Source of the DNA: Ectopseudomonas guguanensis
Lineage (GTDB): Bacteria; Pseudomonadota; Gammaproteobacteria; Pseudomonadales; Pseudomonadaceae
DNA length: 64,000 bases
Reading direction: 5' to 3'
NCBI RefSeq assembly: GCF_900104265.1
Contig: NZ_FNJJ01000001.1
Location: forward strand, 1-64,000
This document shows positions 1 through 8,621 of this stretch, one piece after another; within the stretch, counting starts at the first letter, position 1, and each line of letters opens with the position of its first letter. Below the pieces are notes generated by a model. The model did no database searches. It saw only the letters and a program-made list of their open reading frames with translations, and was not told where the DNA came from. Both the position numbers and the translations under genes were made by a program.

Positions 1-1919
1 TCGCTGTCATCGCCATTCTGCAGCGGATGATCCAGCGGGCCTTGCAGCAGGAATTCGTAGCTGCCATCGGTACCCACCGTCAGGGTGAAGATGGTCTTAC
101 CGCCGGCTGTTGCCGTCAGGGTGGTGCCATCGACAGATACTGAATAGCTCAGCGCCTCACCACCCGACTTCAGCCCCAGGCCTTCCAGAGCCGTCAGGGC
201 GCCGGTCTCGGTACTCAGCTTGAAGCCGCCACGCCCGTCGGCGCCGAAGTTCACCAGCGCATCCAGGGTGCCGGCACCACCGCTGACGCTCAGCACCTGC
301 CCGCCGCCCTCGGCATTGCCGGGGGTCAGGGCGTCTTCATGCACCAGCCCGACCACGCGCGGGCCTTCGCCATCCTGCCCGGCCTGCACCGGTACGTCGT
401 CTTCCACGTCGATGACGAAGGTACCCGCTGCAAAGCCGCCGACTACCGCATCGCCGTCGCCGTCGATGGCGATCAGCAAACCGGAGAAATCCAGCACCAG
501 GCTGCTGCCGCCGAGGGTTTCGCTGTCATCGCCATCCTGGCGCAGATGATCCAGCGGCCCCTGCAGCGTGAACAGGAAGCTGCCGTCCGGATTGACCACC
601 AGCGTGAAGACCGGGTTGCCGCCAGCGGAAGCGGTCAAGGTGGTGCCATCGGCCGAAACCGCATAGGTCAGCGGAACCCCTCCCGAGGTCAGCCCCTGAC
701 TGACCAGGGTATCCAGGGCCGCGGCACTGCCATCGAGGGAGAAACTGCCGCGGCCGTCGGCACCGAAATTGACCAGGGCATCCAGTGCGCCCGTTGCGCC
801 TGCCAGGGTTGTGCTCTGCGGTGCGCCTTCGAAGTTGCCATTGCCCAGGGCATCCTCGTGAACCAGACCTGCGACCACTGGCCGCTCGTCAGACACACCG
901 GCCTGCTCAGGCGTATCGTCGTTGACCCCCAGGGTCAGGCTGCCGGTAGCCGAATTGCCGATGCCATCGGTGATGACGTAGTTGAACAGAAGGAACAGGT
1001 CGTTCTCGCCGCTGCCGCCAGGCGGCGGGGCCGGATGATCGAGCGGGGCGAAAATGCTGAACTGATAGGTACCGGAGGATAGATCCGTCAGTTGCAGGCT
1101 GAATACCAGAACGTCCCCGGCGAAGGCGCTGAGGGTCAGGCCGTCGGCACTGACGCTGTACACCAGCGGTACGCCCTGAGAGGTGATGCCCAGGGCCGAA
1201 AGACCACCGGTGCTCCAAGTGAAGCTGCCGATACCGTTGGGACCGAAGCTGTAGCCCAGAGACCCGCTGACTATAGTGTCTTCGCCCGCGGCATCGTTGG
1301 GTCCGCCGGCAATGCCGCCAGGCAGGCCGTCCTCATCGACGATATTGCTGCTCTCCCCCGCGCTGGGGAAGCCGAGGATGGTCGGCGGTGCCGGATCGGG
1401 CGTGATGATCGGCTCGGCATCCGGAAACTCCGGCCCACCCGGCAGCCCCTGGGTGGGGAAGCCGATGACCGGATCCAGTGCGCCGCCCACCTCGCTGAGC
1501 AATACGAAGGAGTGGCCGCCGCCGGCGCCACCCGCACCACCGGCGCCAGCACCCGGACCGGCGGCCGTGGCTTCGCCTTCCTGGGTCGGGTCGACGCCGG
1601 CCTCGATGGCCGCCTGCAGGCGCTCGACATCGGTGAGGTCAGCATCACTGGGAGCGGCGGGAGGGGTTTCGGCGACCGGGGCTTGCGACTCACCGCGATA
1701 AGCGAGCATCTGCGCGTCGAGCATCATGCTGCTGTCGCGCCCAAGAGTCAGTTGCTGACCGTTGGTCATGGTGACGGCCACCGCGCCAGAGGCACCGGTT
1801 ACCAGTTGCTCGCCGGCGTAGACCCGGTCTCCTTCGCTGATTGGCCGGCGCGATCCGTCGCTCGCTACCGCGAACACTTCGCCGACAACCTGACTGACGA
1901 CACCAATGAGAGTAGCCAT
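1..1919 (-). CDS. lapA: LapA-like giant biofilm adhesin, N-terminal part (partial)
   Basis: This is the N-terminal 639 residues of a type I-secreted RTX-type adhesin; the gene runs off the left edge. It begins MATLIGVVSQVVGEV, typical of the retention module that anchors LapA-family adhesins in the outer-membrane exporter. A TAAG motif at residues 118-121 sits in a Gly/Ala-rich linker and matches the known LapG protease cleavage signature. Ig-like/cadherin-like repeats follow with an exact 519-bp (173-residue) period: position 1 matches position 520, and 241 matches 760. The start at 1919 is preceded by GAGGA on the minus strand. The divergent lapE-lapB-lapC genes supply the exporter. P. aeruginosa BapA is the closest named equivalent in arrangement. 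The RTX and secretion signals would lie outside the window. Confidence 0.9.
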   Translation of the reverse strand, partial: MATLIGVVSQVVGEVFAVASDGSRRPISEGDRVYAGEQLVTGASGAVAVTMTNGQQLTLGRDSSMMLDAQMLAYRGESQAPVAETPPAAPSDADLTDVERLQAAIEAGVDPTQEGEATAAGPGAGAGGAGGAGGGHSFVLLSEVGGALDPVIGFPTQGLPGGPEFPDAEPIITPDPAPPTILGFPSAGESSNIVDEDGLPGGIAGGPNDAAGEDTIVSGSLGYSFGPNGIGSFTWSTGGLSALGITSQGVPLVYSVSADGLTLSAFAGDVLVFSLQLTDLSSGTYQFSIFAPLDHPAPPPGGSGENDLFLLFNYVITDGIGNSATGSLTLGVNDDTPEQAGVSDERPVVAGLVHEDALGNGNFEGAPQSTTLAGATGALDALVNFGADGRGSFSLDGSAAALDTLVSQGLTSGGVPLTYAVSADGTTLTASAGGNPVFTLVVNPDGSFLFTLQGPLDHLRQDGDDSETLGGSSLVLDFSGLLIAIDGDGDAVVGGFAAGTFVIDVEDDVPVQAGQDGEGPRVVGLVHEDALTPGNAEGGGQVLSVSGGAGTLDALVNFGADGRGGFKLSTETGALTALEGLGLKSGGEALSYSVSVDGTTLTATAGGKTIFTLTVGTDGSYEFLLQGPLDHPLQNGDDS

Positions 1920-2367
1920 GATTCCATCCTCACTACAGCTGCCGACCACCGCCGACACGTACCTAGCGAAAGGGTCAGAACACCTGGCCGAAATCGAGGA
2001 AGGAACCCAGACAGCTGATTGAAATGGAACGGCGCACAATCCCGAAAAACGCTACTGACAAAAAAATGTCACTACAGCATGCGTCGCACTACTCCATCAG
2101 ATGAATCCCCGCCCTTTTGGTGCCTGACTGCCCATTTCAGCTGCACAGCCCGCAGAAAATGCGGCCCCGGGCAGCTCATACCTTGAAACAATGTGCTGCT
2201 TTTCGCAGAGTTCATAAGATTTTTTCCGAATAAAGCTTGTGAGAAAAACATCTTAGCTCCTTCAAAAGTTGTTCTTATCTCTGATGTTACAAGCCTGAAA
2301 CGGTTTCACAGGCAAAAACGCCATTTTTATGGCGACAGGATAAGAACTTCAGTCAGGAGAAACGCCG
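1920..2367. promoter_or_regulatory. Divergent lapA / lapE intergenic control region
   Basis: This 448-bp non-coding stretch lies between the divergent adhesin and exporter genes, so promoters for both must lie here. It is clearly more AT-rich than its surroundings. Two inverted repeats are visible: TGACA (2056-2060) with TGTCA (2067-2071) around six A residues, and TAAGAT-TTTTT (2215-2225) with AAAAAC-ATCTTA (2244-2255). Either could be an operator or a leader hairpin. LapA-type loci are often controlled by c-di-GMP and FleQ, but I cannot point to a confirmed FleQ site. No -35/-10 pair was assigned with confidence. Confidence 0.5.
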
Positions 2368-3723
2368 ATGCGCACCTTAACCCCGCTATGGAGCGCCATG
2401 TTTTTGGCGACCCTTTGCAGTCAGGCGTACGCCATGAGTCTGTCGGAGGCGATTCAAAGCACACTGGACAACCATCCGGAAATTCACGCCGCTGCCAATA
2501 GCCGACTCTCGTCGGATGAGGATGTGAAATTCGCCAAGGGCGGCTACCTGCCCACCGTCGATCTGCTGGTCGGTTATGGTCGCGAGCGCACGGACAGCCC
2601 CAGCACCAGAGCGCTCGGCGATCACAACAAGGAGACGCTGAACTACCGCGATGCCGAGCTGCGCCTGCGCCAGATGCTCTTCGATGGCTTCAATACGCCC
2701 AACGAAGTGGCGCGCACCCAGGCCGTGGTCAACTCGCGTGCCTACCGCCTGCTCGGCACCTCGGAAAGCCTGGCGCTGCGCACCGTGGAGGTGTACCTGG
2801 ACGTGCTGATGCGCCGCGAGATGGTCACCCTGGCCCGCAACAACCTGCAGGCCCACCAGCGCATCAACGACCAGATCGGCCTGCGCAGCCGCCAGGGCGT
2901 CGGCAGCACCGCCGACCTGGATCAGTCCGAAGCCCGCCTGGCCCTGGCGCAGAACAACCTCTACACCGAAGAGGTCAACCTGGCCGATGCCGAAGCCAAC
3001 TTCTTCAGCGCCGTGGGCCGCCTGCCGGATCAGCTGGAGAGCCCCGCATCGGTCAAGGGCAACATGCCCGCCGACCTGCTGGCCGCCCGCCAGACGGTGA
3101 TGAACAACAACCCCTTCCTGAAATCGGCACAAGCGGACGTCAACGCCGCCGAGAAGCAGTACGAGGTCGCCAAGTCGCCGTTCTATCCGCGCTTCGACCT
3201 GGAGCTGGCCACCACCGCCGACGACAACGTGCAGGGTGACGAAGGCCACTACAACACCTGGCGAGCTGCCGTGGTGATGAACTACAACCTGTTCAACGGC
3301 ATGCGCGACAAGGCTCGCCTGCAGTCGGCCGCGCACCAGATCAACGAGTCGATGGACATTCGCAACAACGCCCTGCGGGTGCTCAACGAGAACCTCTCGC
3401 TGGCCTGGAACGCCATGGAAAACGCCCGCCTGCAAACCCCCAAGGCACGCGACTACGCGGACTACACCTCGCGCGTTCGCGAGGCCTATCAGCAGCAGTT
3501 CAGCCTGGGCCAACGCACCCTGCTCGACCTGCTCGACAGCGAAAACGAGCTGTTCACCGCCAACCGCCGCTACACCGAGGTTCGCTACAGCGAAGAGTTC
3601 TCGATGTACCGCGTCATCGCAGCCATGGGGGATCTGCTGCGCCAGCAACAGGTCGTGGTCCCGGCAGAAGCCGTAGCCCTCACCGAAGTGAAGAGCGAAG
3701 CACGCCTGCCGGACATGAAGTAG
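2368..3723 (+). CDS. lapE: TolC-family outer-membrane channel of the adhesin type I secretion system
   Basis: The 451-residue protein should form the outer-membrane/periplasmic tunnel through which the LapA-like adhesin is secreted. Residues 1-22 form a signal peptide ending AYA. The next segment (SLSEAIQSTLDNHPEI) is the classic start of the TolC/OEP fold, and two OEP halves rich in helical coiled coil follow, ending around YRVIAAMGDLL. Start ATG 2368 follows AGGAG (2355-2359) at good spacing. It is the first gene of lapE-lapB-lapC, with a 77-bp gap before lapB. The gene order TolC-ABC-HlyD is the same as bapBCD of P. aeruginosa. In LapA-type systems this channel also holds the retained adhesin at the surface. 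Confidence 0.92.
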   Translation: MRTLTPLWSAMFLATLCSQAYAMSLSEAIQSTLDNHPEIHAAANSRLSSDEDVKFAKGGYLPTVDLLVGYGRERTDSPSTRALGDHNKETLNYRDAELRLRQMLFDGFNTPNEVARTQAVVNSRAYRLLGTSESLALRTVEVYLDVLMRREMVTLARNNLQAHQRINDQIGLRSRQGVGSTADLDQSEARLALAQNNLYTEEVNLADAEANFFSAVGRLPDQLESPASVKGNMPADLLAARQTVMNNNPFLKSAQADVNAAEKQYEVAKSPFYPRFDLELATTADDNVQGDEGHYNTWRAAVVMNYNLFNGMRDKARLQSAAHQINESMDIRNNALRVLNENLSLAWNAMENARLQTPKARDYADYTSRVREAYQQQFSLGQRTLLDLLDSENELFTANRRYTEVRYSEEFSMYRVIAAMGDLLRQQQVVVPAEAVALTEVKSEARLPDMK

Positions 3724-3734
3724 ACCGGCTCGCA

Positions 3735-3756
3735 AGGCCCGCACGTCAGCGGGCCT
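3735..3756 (+). other. Intercistronic hairpin between lapE and lapB
   Basis: AGGCCCGC (3735-3742) pairs with GCGGGCCT (3749-3756) around a 6-nt loop. No T-run follows, so it is more likely an mRNA-processing or stabilising hairpin than a terminator. It lies 12 bp after the lapE stop codon. Confidence 0.5.
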
Positions 3757-3800
3757 GACGAGCAGCAGAGGGCTGAACAGGCTCCCAGGAGTAGTAGAAA

Positions 3801-5960
3801 TTGACCACCATGGAACGGCCAGGGCAGGCCAGCGATCCTCGGCTCAGTCATGACGATCCGCTGCTGGATGGTTTGCTGATCCTCTGCAGGCTGCACGGCT
3901 GCCGCGCCAGTCGCGGCAGCCTGAGCGCCGGCCTGCCATTGCCGGCCCAGCGCCTGAGCCCCGATCTGCTGCCCCGCGCGGCGGCACGCGCGGGGTTGCA
4001 GGGCCGTCTGCTGCAACGCGATCTGGCCAGCATTTCCCCGCTCAATCTGCCCGTGCTGCTGCTGCTCAAGGATGGCCGTAGCGCCGTGCTGCGCCAGTGG
4101 GGACCGAAGCAGCAGGCGCAGATCCTGCCCTGCGAGACCGACGGAGGTGAACAATGGGTCAGCCGCGAGCAACTGGCCGCCGAGTACAGCGGCCAGGCGT
4201 TCTTCGCTCGCCCGCGGCACGAGCTGGAGGAAGCCCGCACGCCGCTGGTGCCGCGCATCGACGCCTGGTTCCGCGACACCCTCAAGTTGTCGCGCTGGCT
4301 CTACACCGACGCCGTGCTGGCCAGCCTGCTGATCAACCTGCTGGGTCTGATGGTGCCGCTGTTCGTGATGCAGACCTACGACCGCGTGGTGCCCAACCAG
4401 GCCACCGCGACGCTCTGGGTGCTGGCCATCGGCCTGTTGATCGGCACCGGCTTCGAGCTGCTGCTGAAGGTGCTGCGCGCGCATCTGCTTGACACCGCCG
4501 GCAAGAAGACCGACGTGGTGCTCTCGGCCACCCTGTTCGAACGTATCACCGGCATGTCGATGACGGCGCGACCGGCAACCATCGGTGGCTTCGCCCAGAG
4601 CATTCACGATTTTCAGGGGCTCCGCGATTTTCTCACCGCGGTCACCCTCACCAGCCTGATCGACCTGCCCTTCTCGCTGCTGATGTTGCTGGTGATCTGG
4701 CTGATCGGCGGGCCGCTGGTGTTCATCCCGCTGCTGGCCTTCCCCATCACCGCGCTGTTCGCCTTCCTCATCCAGGTGCGTATGCGCGACACCGTGCAAA
4801 GGAGCCTGCAGCTCGGTTCGCAACGCCAGGCGCTGCTGATCGAGACCCTGGGCGGGCTGGAAACGCTGAAGGCCTGTGGGGCGGAAAGCGAGCGCCAGCA
4901 CCAATGGGAGCAGACCCACGGTGCCCTGACCCGCCTGGACGGCCACGCCAAGTTCCTCGCCGCGCTGGCCACCAACGGCACCCTGTTCCTGCAGCAGTTC
5001 GCCGGCATGGCCACCATAGTCGCAGGGGTCTACGCGATCATCGCCGGCAACCTCAGCGTCGGCGCGCTGGTGGCCTGCTACATGCTCGGCAGCCGCATTC
5101 TCGCGCCGCTCGGGCAGATCGCCGGGCTGATCACCCGCTATCAGCAGGCGCGCCTGACCATGACCAGTACCGATGCGCTGATGGCCCTGCCCCAGGAGCG
5201 TCAGGACAAGCAGCGGCCACTGGAACGCACCCAGCTCAAGGGGGCGCTGGAGGTGCGCCAGATCAGCTTCACCTACCCGGGCCAGAACGCGCCGGCGCTG
5301 AACAACGTCAGCCTGCGCCTTGCCGCTGGCGAACGCCTCGGTATCATCGGCCGCAGCGGCTCGGGCAAGAGCACCCTGGCGCGACTGCTGATGGCCTTGT
5401 ACAGCGCCGACGAGGGGCAGATCCTGCTGGATAATCTCGATTTGCGTCAGCTCGATGTCGCCGACCTGCGCCACCAGATCGGCTACGTCGCCCACGACCT
5501 GCCGCTGCTGGCCGGTAGCCTGCGCGACAACCTCACCCTCGGCGCCCGCTACGTCAGTGACGCGCGCATGCTCGAAGTTGCCGAACTCACCGGTGTCGTC
5601 GACCTGGCGCGCCAACATCCGCAGGGGTTCGACCGGCCGGTGGGCGAACGCGGCCAACTGCTTTCCGGCGGCCAGCGCCAGGCCGTGCTGCTGGCCCGGG
5701 CACTGCTGCTCGACCCGCCGATTCTGGTGCTCGACGAGCCCACCAGCGCCATGGACAACACCAGCGAAGACCTGCTGCGCCAGCGCCTGCACAAGTGGGT
5801 GCAGGGCAAGACGCTGATCCTCATCACCCACCGCGCCTCCATGCTCAGCCTGGTCGACCGCCTGGCCGTGCTGGACAACGGCCATGTGGTGGCGGATGGG
5901 CCGAAGGAGGCCGTGATCGAAGCCTTGCGCAAGGGCCGTGTCGGCCCGGCCAGCCTGTAG
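3801..5960 (+). CDS. lapB: Type I secretion ABC transporter/ATPase for the adhesin
   Basis: The 719-residue inner-membrane exporter should power adhesin secretion. Domain order: a C39-like N-terminal domain (about 1-130) lacking the canonical catalytic Cys motif, a six-helix ABC exporter domain (about 165-440), and an ATPase domain. Visible ATPase motifs are Walker A GRSGSGKS at 517-524, signature LSGGQ at 621-625, Walker B ILVLDE at 641-646 and the switch His at 677. A degenerate C39 domain is expected for LapB/HlyB-type exporters, which recognise an uncleaved C-terminal signal. The TTG at 3801 lies 9 nt after AGGAG (3787-3791), so it fits better than the ATG at 3810. It works with lapC and lapE. 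Confidence 0.93.
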   Translation: MTTMERPGQASDPRLSHDDPLLDGLLILCRLHGCRASRGSLSAGLPLPAQRLSPDLLPRAAARAGLQGRLLQRDLASISPLNLPVLLLLKDGRSAVLRQWGPKQQAQILPCETDGGEQWVSREQLAAEYSGQAFFARPRHELEEARTPLVPRIDAWFRDTLKLSRWLYTDAVLASLLINLLGLMVPLFVMQTYDRVVPNQATATLWVLAIGLLIGTGFELLLKVLRAHLLDTAGKKTDVVLSATLFERITGMSMTARPATIGGFAQSIHDFQGLRDFLTAVTLTSLIDLPFSLLMLLVIWLIGGPLVFIPLLAFPITALFAFLIQVRMRDTVQRSLQLGSQRQALLIETLGGLETLKACGAESERQHQWEQTHGALTRLDGHAKFLAALATNGTLFLQQFAGMATIVAGVYAIIAGNLSVGALVACYMLGSRILAPLGQIAGLITRYQQARLTMTSTDALMALPQERQDKQRPLERTQLKGALEVRQISFTYPGQNAPALNNVSLRLAAGERLGIIGRSGSGKSTLARLLMALYSADEGQILLDNLDLRQLDVADLRHQIGYVAHDLPLLAGSLRDNLTLGARYVSDARMLEVAELTGVVDLARQHPQGFDRPVGERGQLLSGGQRQAVLLARALLLDPPILVLDEPTSAMDNTSEDLLRQRLHKWVQGKTLILITHRASMLSLVDRLAVLDNGHVVADGPKEAVIEALRKGRVGPASL

Positions 5961-5972
5961 GAGCGCCCTGCC

Positions 5973-7331
5973 ATGCAAGCCACTCAGAGCCTTGGCGATT
6001 ACTTCGGCAGCCTGCGCGAGAAGCGCCAGGACACCGAATTCATGCCGGAAGTGGAAGGCGCCATTCTGGAGGATTCCCCCTGGCTCAGCCGCGCCACCGT
6101 CTGGGTGGTCAGCGCCTGCCTGCTCGCGGCGCTGGTGTGGGCGCACTTCGCGGTGCTCGAAGAGGTCACCACCGGCGAGGGCAAGGCCATCCCGTCGAGC
6201 AAAGTGCAGGTCATTCAGAACCTCGAAGGCGGCATCGTCAGCGAGATCTTCGTTCGCGAAGGCCAGGTGGTGGACAAGGGCGATACGCTGCTGAGGCTGG
6301 ATGACACCCGTTTCCTATCCAATCGTGGCGAAACCGAAGCCGATCGCCTGGCACTGATGGCCCGCCTGGAAAGGCTCAGCGCCGAAGCCGAGGGGCGCGA
6401 GCCCAGGCTTCCGGAACAGATCACCCAGGGCGCCCCGCAACTGGCCGAAGACGAGCTGGCCCTGTACCGCTCCAGGCAGCAGCGCCTGAAAAGCGAGCAG
6501 CGCACCCTGGGCGAGCAGTTGCGTCAGAAGGAGCAGGAACTTGCCGAATTTCGCTCCAAGGCACAGCAGTACCGCTCCAGCCTTGGCCTGCTGCAGCAGG
6601 AGCTGAACATGTCGCAGCCCCTGGTGGCCTCCGGGGCGATCTCCCAGGTCGAGGTACTGCGCCTGCGCCGCAGCCTGGTGGAAGTGCGCGGCTCGCTGGA
6701 AGCCACCAACCTGGCGATCCCCCGCGCCGAAGCGGCGATGAGCGAAATCAGGAGCAAGATGGACGAATCCGAGCTGAGCTTCCGCTCGGAGGCCTTCAAG
6801 CAGCTCAACGAGGTACGCACCGAGCTGCAGAAGATCACCGCCACCAGCGTCGCCATCGAGGACAAGGTCACCCGCACCACCGTGACCTCGCCGGTACGCG
6901 GCGTGATCAAGCAGCTCAAGGTCAACACCATCGGCGGCGTGGTGCAGCCCGGCAGCGACATGCTGGAAATCGTGCCGCTGGACGACAGCCTGCTGATCGA
7001 AGCCAAGGTACGCCCGCAGGACGTGGCCTTCCTCCACCCCGGGCAGAAGGCCATGGTCAAGTTCACCGCCTACGACTACACCATCTACGGCGGGCTCAAG
7101 GCCAACCTGGAGCTGATCAGCGCCGACACCATCAGCGACGAGGAAGGCAACAGTTTCTACCTGATCCAGGTGCGTACGGAGAAAAGCCACCTGGGCAGTG
7201 AAGAGCACCCGTTGCTGATCATCCCCGGCATGATCGCCACCGTGGACATCATCACCGGCGAGAAAAGCGTGCTGGCCTACCTGCTCAAACCCGTACTCAA
7301 GGCCCGCTCCGAGGCCATGCGCGAGCGTTGA
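5973..7331 (+). CDS. lapC: HlyD-family membrane-fusion protein of the adhesin exporter
   Basis: The 452-residue periplasmic adaptor bridges LapB and LapE. A cytoplasmic N-terminus (1-40) is followed by one membrane segment (about 41-62), a lipoyl/barrel half (SSKVQVIQNLEGGIV), a long coiled-coil hairpin (about 120-280, rich in E, Q, R and L), and the closing half TSPVRGVIKQLKV and onward, the HlyD family signature. Its Shine-Dalgarno GGAG overlaps the lapB stop codon, 12 bp upstream, so the two are probably translated from one mRNA. The last 118 bp of the gene, with the flanking hairpins, are duplicated immediately downstream (see the 277-bp duplication). Confidence 0.93.
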   Translation: MQATQSLGDYFGSLREKRQDTEFMPEVEGAILEDSPWLSRATVWVVSACLLAALVWAHFAVLEEVTTGEGKAIPSSKVQVIQNLEGGIVSEIFVREGQVVDKGDTLLRLDDTRFLSNRGETEADRLALMARLERLSAEAEGREPRLPEQITQGAPQLAEDELALYRSRQQRLKSEQRTLGEQLRQKEQELAEFRSKAQQYRSSLGLLQQELNMSQPLVASGAISQVEVLRLRRSLVEVRGSLEATNLAIPRAEAAMSEIRSKMDESELSFRSEAFKQLNEVRTELQKITATSVAIEDKVTRTTVTSPVRGVIKQLKVNTIGGVVQPGSDMLEIVPLDDSLLIEAKVRPQDVAFLHPGQKAMVKFTAYDYTIYGGLKANLELISADTISDEEGNSFYLIQVRTEKSHLGSEEHPLLIIPGMIATVDIITGEKSVLAYLLKPVLKARSEAMRER

Positions 7332-7344
7332 GGCCGGTGCGCAC

Positions 7345-7409
7345 GTAGGGTGCGCCATGTGTTCACCAGCTCTATCGGAAAACGCTCTGGTGCGCGCGGC
7401 GCACCCTAC
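7345..7409. repeat. REP-like hairpin, family A (copy 1)
   Basis: GTAGGGTGCGCC (7345-7356) pairs with GGCGCACCCTAC (7398-7409). A second copy lies 277 bp downstream (7622-7686). Half-copies or variants occur at about 7784-7800, 11238-11278, 17004-17024 and 21443-21463. It sits directly after lapC and could act as a transcript 3'-end structure. Confidence 0.7.
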
Positions 7410-7421
7410 GTGACCCAGCGC

Positions 7422-7487
7422 GTAGCCCGGATGAAATCCGGGATTGATCGTCGAGACGCAGAACCTCCCCGGATTGCATCCGGGCTA
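7422..7487. repeat. REP-like hairpin, family B (copy 1)
   Basis: GTAGCCCGGATGAAATCCGGG pairs with CCCGGATTGCATCCGGGCTAC as an imperfect palindrome; only core parts are quoted. Further copies are at 7699-7764, 15537-15557 (half), 19911-19973, 20951-21010, 21149-21205 and 21345-21403, always between genes. It fits the dispersed palindromic elements common in pseudomonads. Confidence 0.7.
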
Positions 7488-7805
7488 CGCGCTGATCATC
7501 CCCGGCATGATCGCCACCGTGGACATCATCACCGGCGAGAAAAGCGTGCTGGCCTACCTGCTCAAGCCCGTGCTCAAGGCGCGCTTCGAGGCCATGCGCG
7601 AACGTTGAGACCGATGCGCACGTAGGGTGCGCCATGTGTTCACCAGCTCTATCGGAAAACGCTCTGGTGCGCGCGGCGCACCCTACGTGACCCAGCGCGT
7701 AGCCCGGATGAAATCCGGGATTGATCGTCGAGACGCAGAACCTCCCCGGATTGCATCCGGGCTACGCGCCGAAGCGCTACCCTAGGGTGCGCCGCGCGCA
7801 CCTCA

Positions 7806-8399
7806 TCAGCGCTGATGGTTGCGGATGAACACGTCCTGCCCCATCGCTGCGATCTGCCCTTCGATCAAGACATCGAAGGGCCGCAGCAGCGCGTCGAAAC
7901 GCTGTGGTGCTTCCAACACATCCAGTGCGGCAGCGATCGCCTCGATGGTCGACAGCGCCCCCTCCTGCGGCGCCTTGCGCAGACGGTAGCGCGACGGCGC
8001 GACGGTGCCCAGACTGACCCGCGGCAAGGCTGCCAGCACCGGATTGAGGTACAGCAGTTTGCGCGCCTTGCGCCAGGTGCCGTCGGGCACCACCAGCAGC
8101 AGCGGCTTATCCGCCGGCGCGTAAGCGCTCAAGGCGACGGACTCTTCGCCGGGAAACAGCAGGCAGGCCCGGTAGTCGGGCTGGGCGAGCAATTGCGGCA
8201 GGTCCTCGAACACCTCGCCGACACGCAGCTCGGCATTGCGCAGCCCAAGCGCAGCCAGGCGCGCGGTATTGAGCGCATGATCGACCTCGCTCGGGTGCTG
8301 CAGGATGAGCACGCGGGTACGGCTGTCGAGTTCGGGAATCAGCGCGCACAGGCAATGGCGCAGTGGGCGCTGACAACGGGGGCAGGATGGACGGGGCAT
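7806..8399 (-). CDS. DTW-domain tRNA-uridine aminocarboxypropyltransferase
   Basis: The 197-residue protein belongs to the DTW family (TapT/YfiP type), which transfers the aminocarboxypropyl group of SAM to a uridine in tRNA to make acp3U. The N-terminus carries a Cys-rich zinc knuckle (C6, C9, C16, C18), followed by the D-x-T-W core (PDGTW) that names the family. Start at 8399 is chosen because it places the zinc knuckle at the N-terminus, as in the family. The in-frame ATG at 8579 would add 60 low-complexity residues with no family match. No strong ribosome-binding site is visible. It appears to be a single-gene unit. Confidence 0.85.
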   Translation of the reverse strand: MPRPSCPRCQRPLRHCLCALIPELDSRTRVLILQHPSEVDHALNTARLAALGLRNAELRVGEVFEDLPQLLAQPDYRACLLFPGEESVALSAYAPADKPLLLVVPDGTWRKARKLLYLNPVLAALPRVSLGTVAPSRYRLRKAPQEGALSTIEAIAAALDVLEAPQRFDALLRPFDVLIEGQIAAMGQDVFIRNHQR

Positions 8400-8549
8400 G
8401 CCGCGCAGTGTGCCACGAAGCCTGCAAGGCCGAAACGACGGCTGAAAAAAGCACAGGGGCCCCGTGCCGCGGCGAAGCTTTTGCTGCGCGCTGCGTGCCC
8501 GGTCGCATTGGCTGCGGGGGTGACCGCTGCGGGCCGGGCAATCAGACCG

Positions 8550-8571
8550 TGGGAGGGGCTTTAGCCGCGAC
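8550..8571. repeat. Dispersed repeat, family C (single arm)
   Basis: This arm (GGAGGGGCTTTAGCCGCGA core) is the same as the right arm at 15508-15529, where a full inverted pair is present. It lies between the DTW gene and the chemoreceptor gene. Related arms occur at 32231-32270 and 33275-33298. Confidence 0.6.
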
Positions 8572-8621
8572 TCGGCCATTGCCGGCTCGTCGCTGAAGCA
8601 CCTCCCACAAACTGCTCAGCA

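Larger units (their letters stand above)
7214..7767. repeat. 277-bp direct tandem duplication covering the lapC 3' end and hairpins
   Basis: Copy 1 is 7214-7490 and copy 2 is 7491-7767, with an exact 277-bp offset throughout. Each unit holds the last 118 bp of lapC (through the stop at 7329-7331, repeated at 7606-7608) and two hairpin repeats. About the first 75 bases and the last 150 bases look identical. The roughly seven differences cluster in a 50-bp stretch around the stop codon; most coding ones are silent, but one changes Ser to Phe. Copy 2 has no start codon or ribosome site and should be an untranslated fragment. The whole 7332-7805 interval has no other gene. Confidence 0.92.

Noticed and set aside
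3585..6146. Very long open frame (853 codons) on the minus strand
   Set aside because: It lies opposite the lapB coding frame, is Gln/Arg/Ala-rich without domain features, and reflects GC-rich codon bias on the other strand.
7491..7608. Second lapC tail as a separate gene
   Set aside because: It has no start codon or ribosome site of its own and is a duplicated gene end; best treated as part of the repeat.
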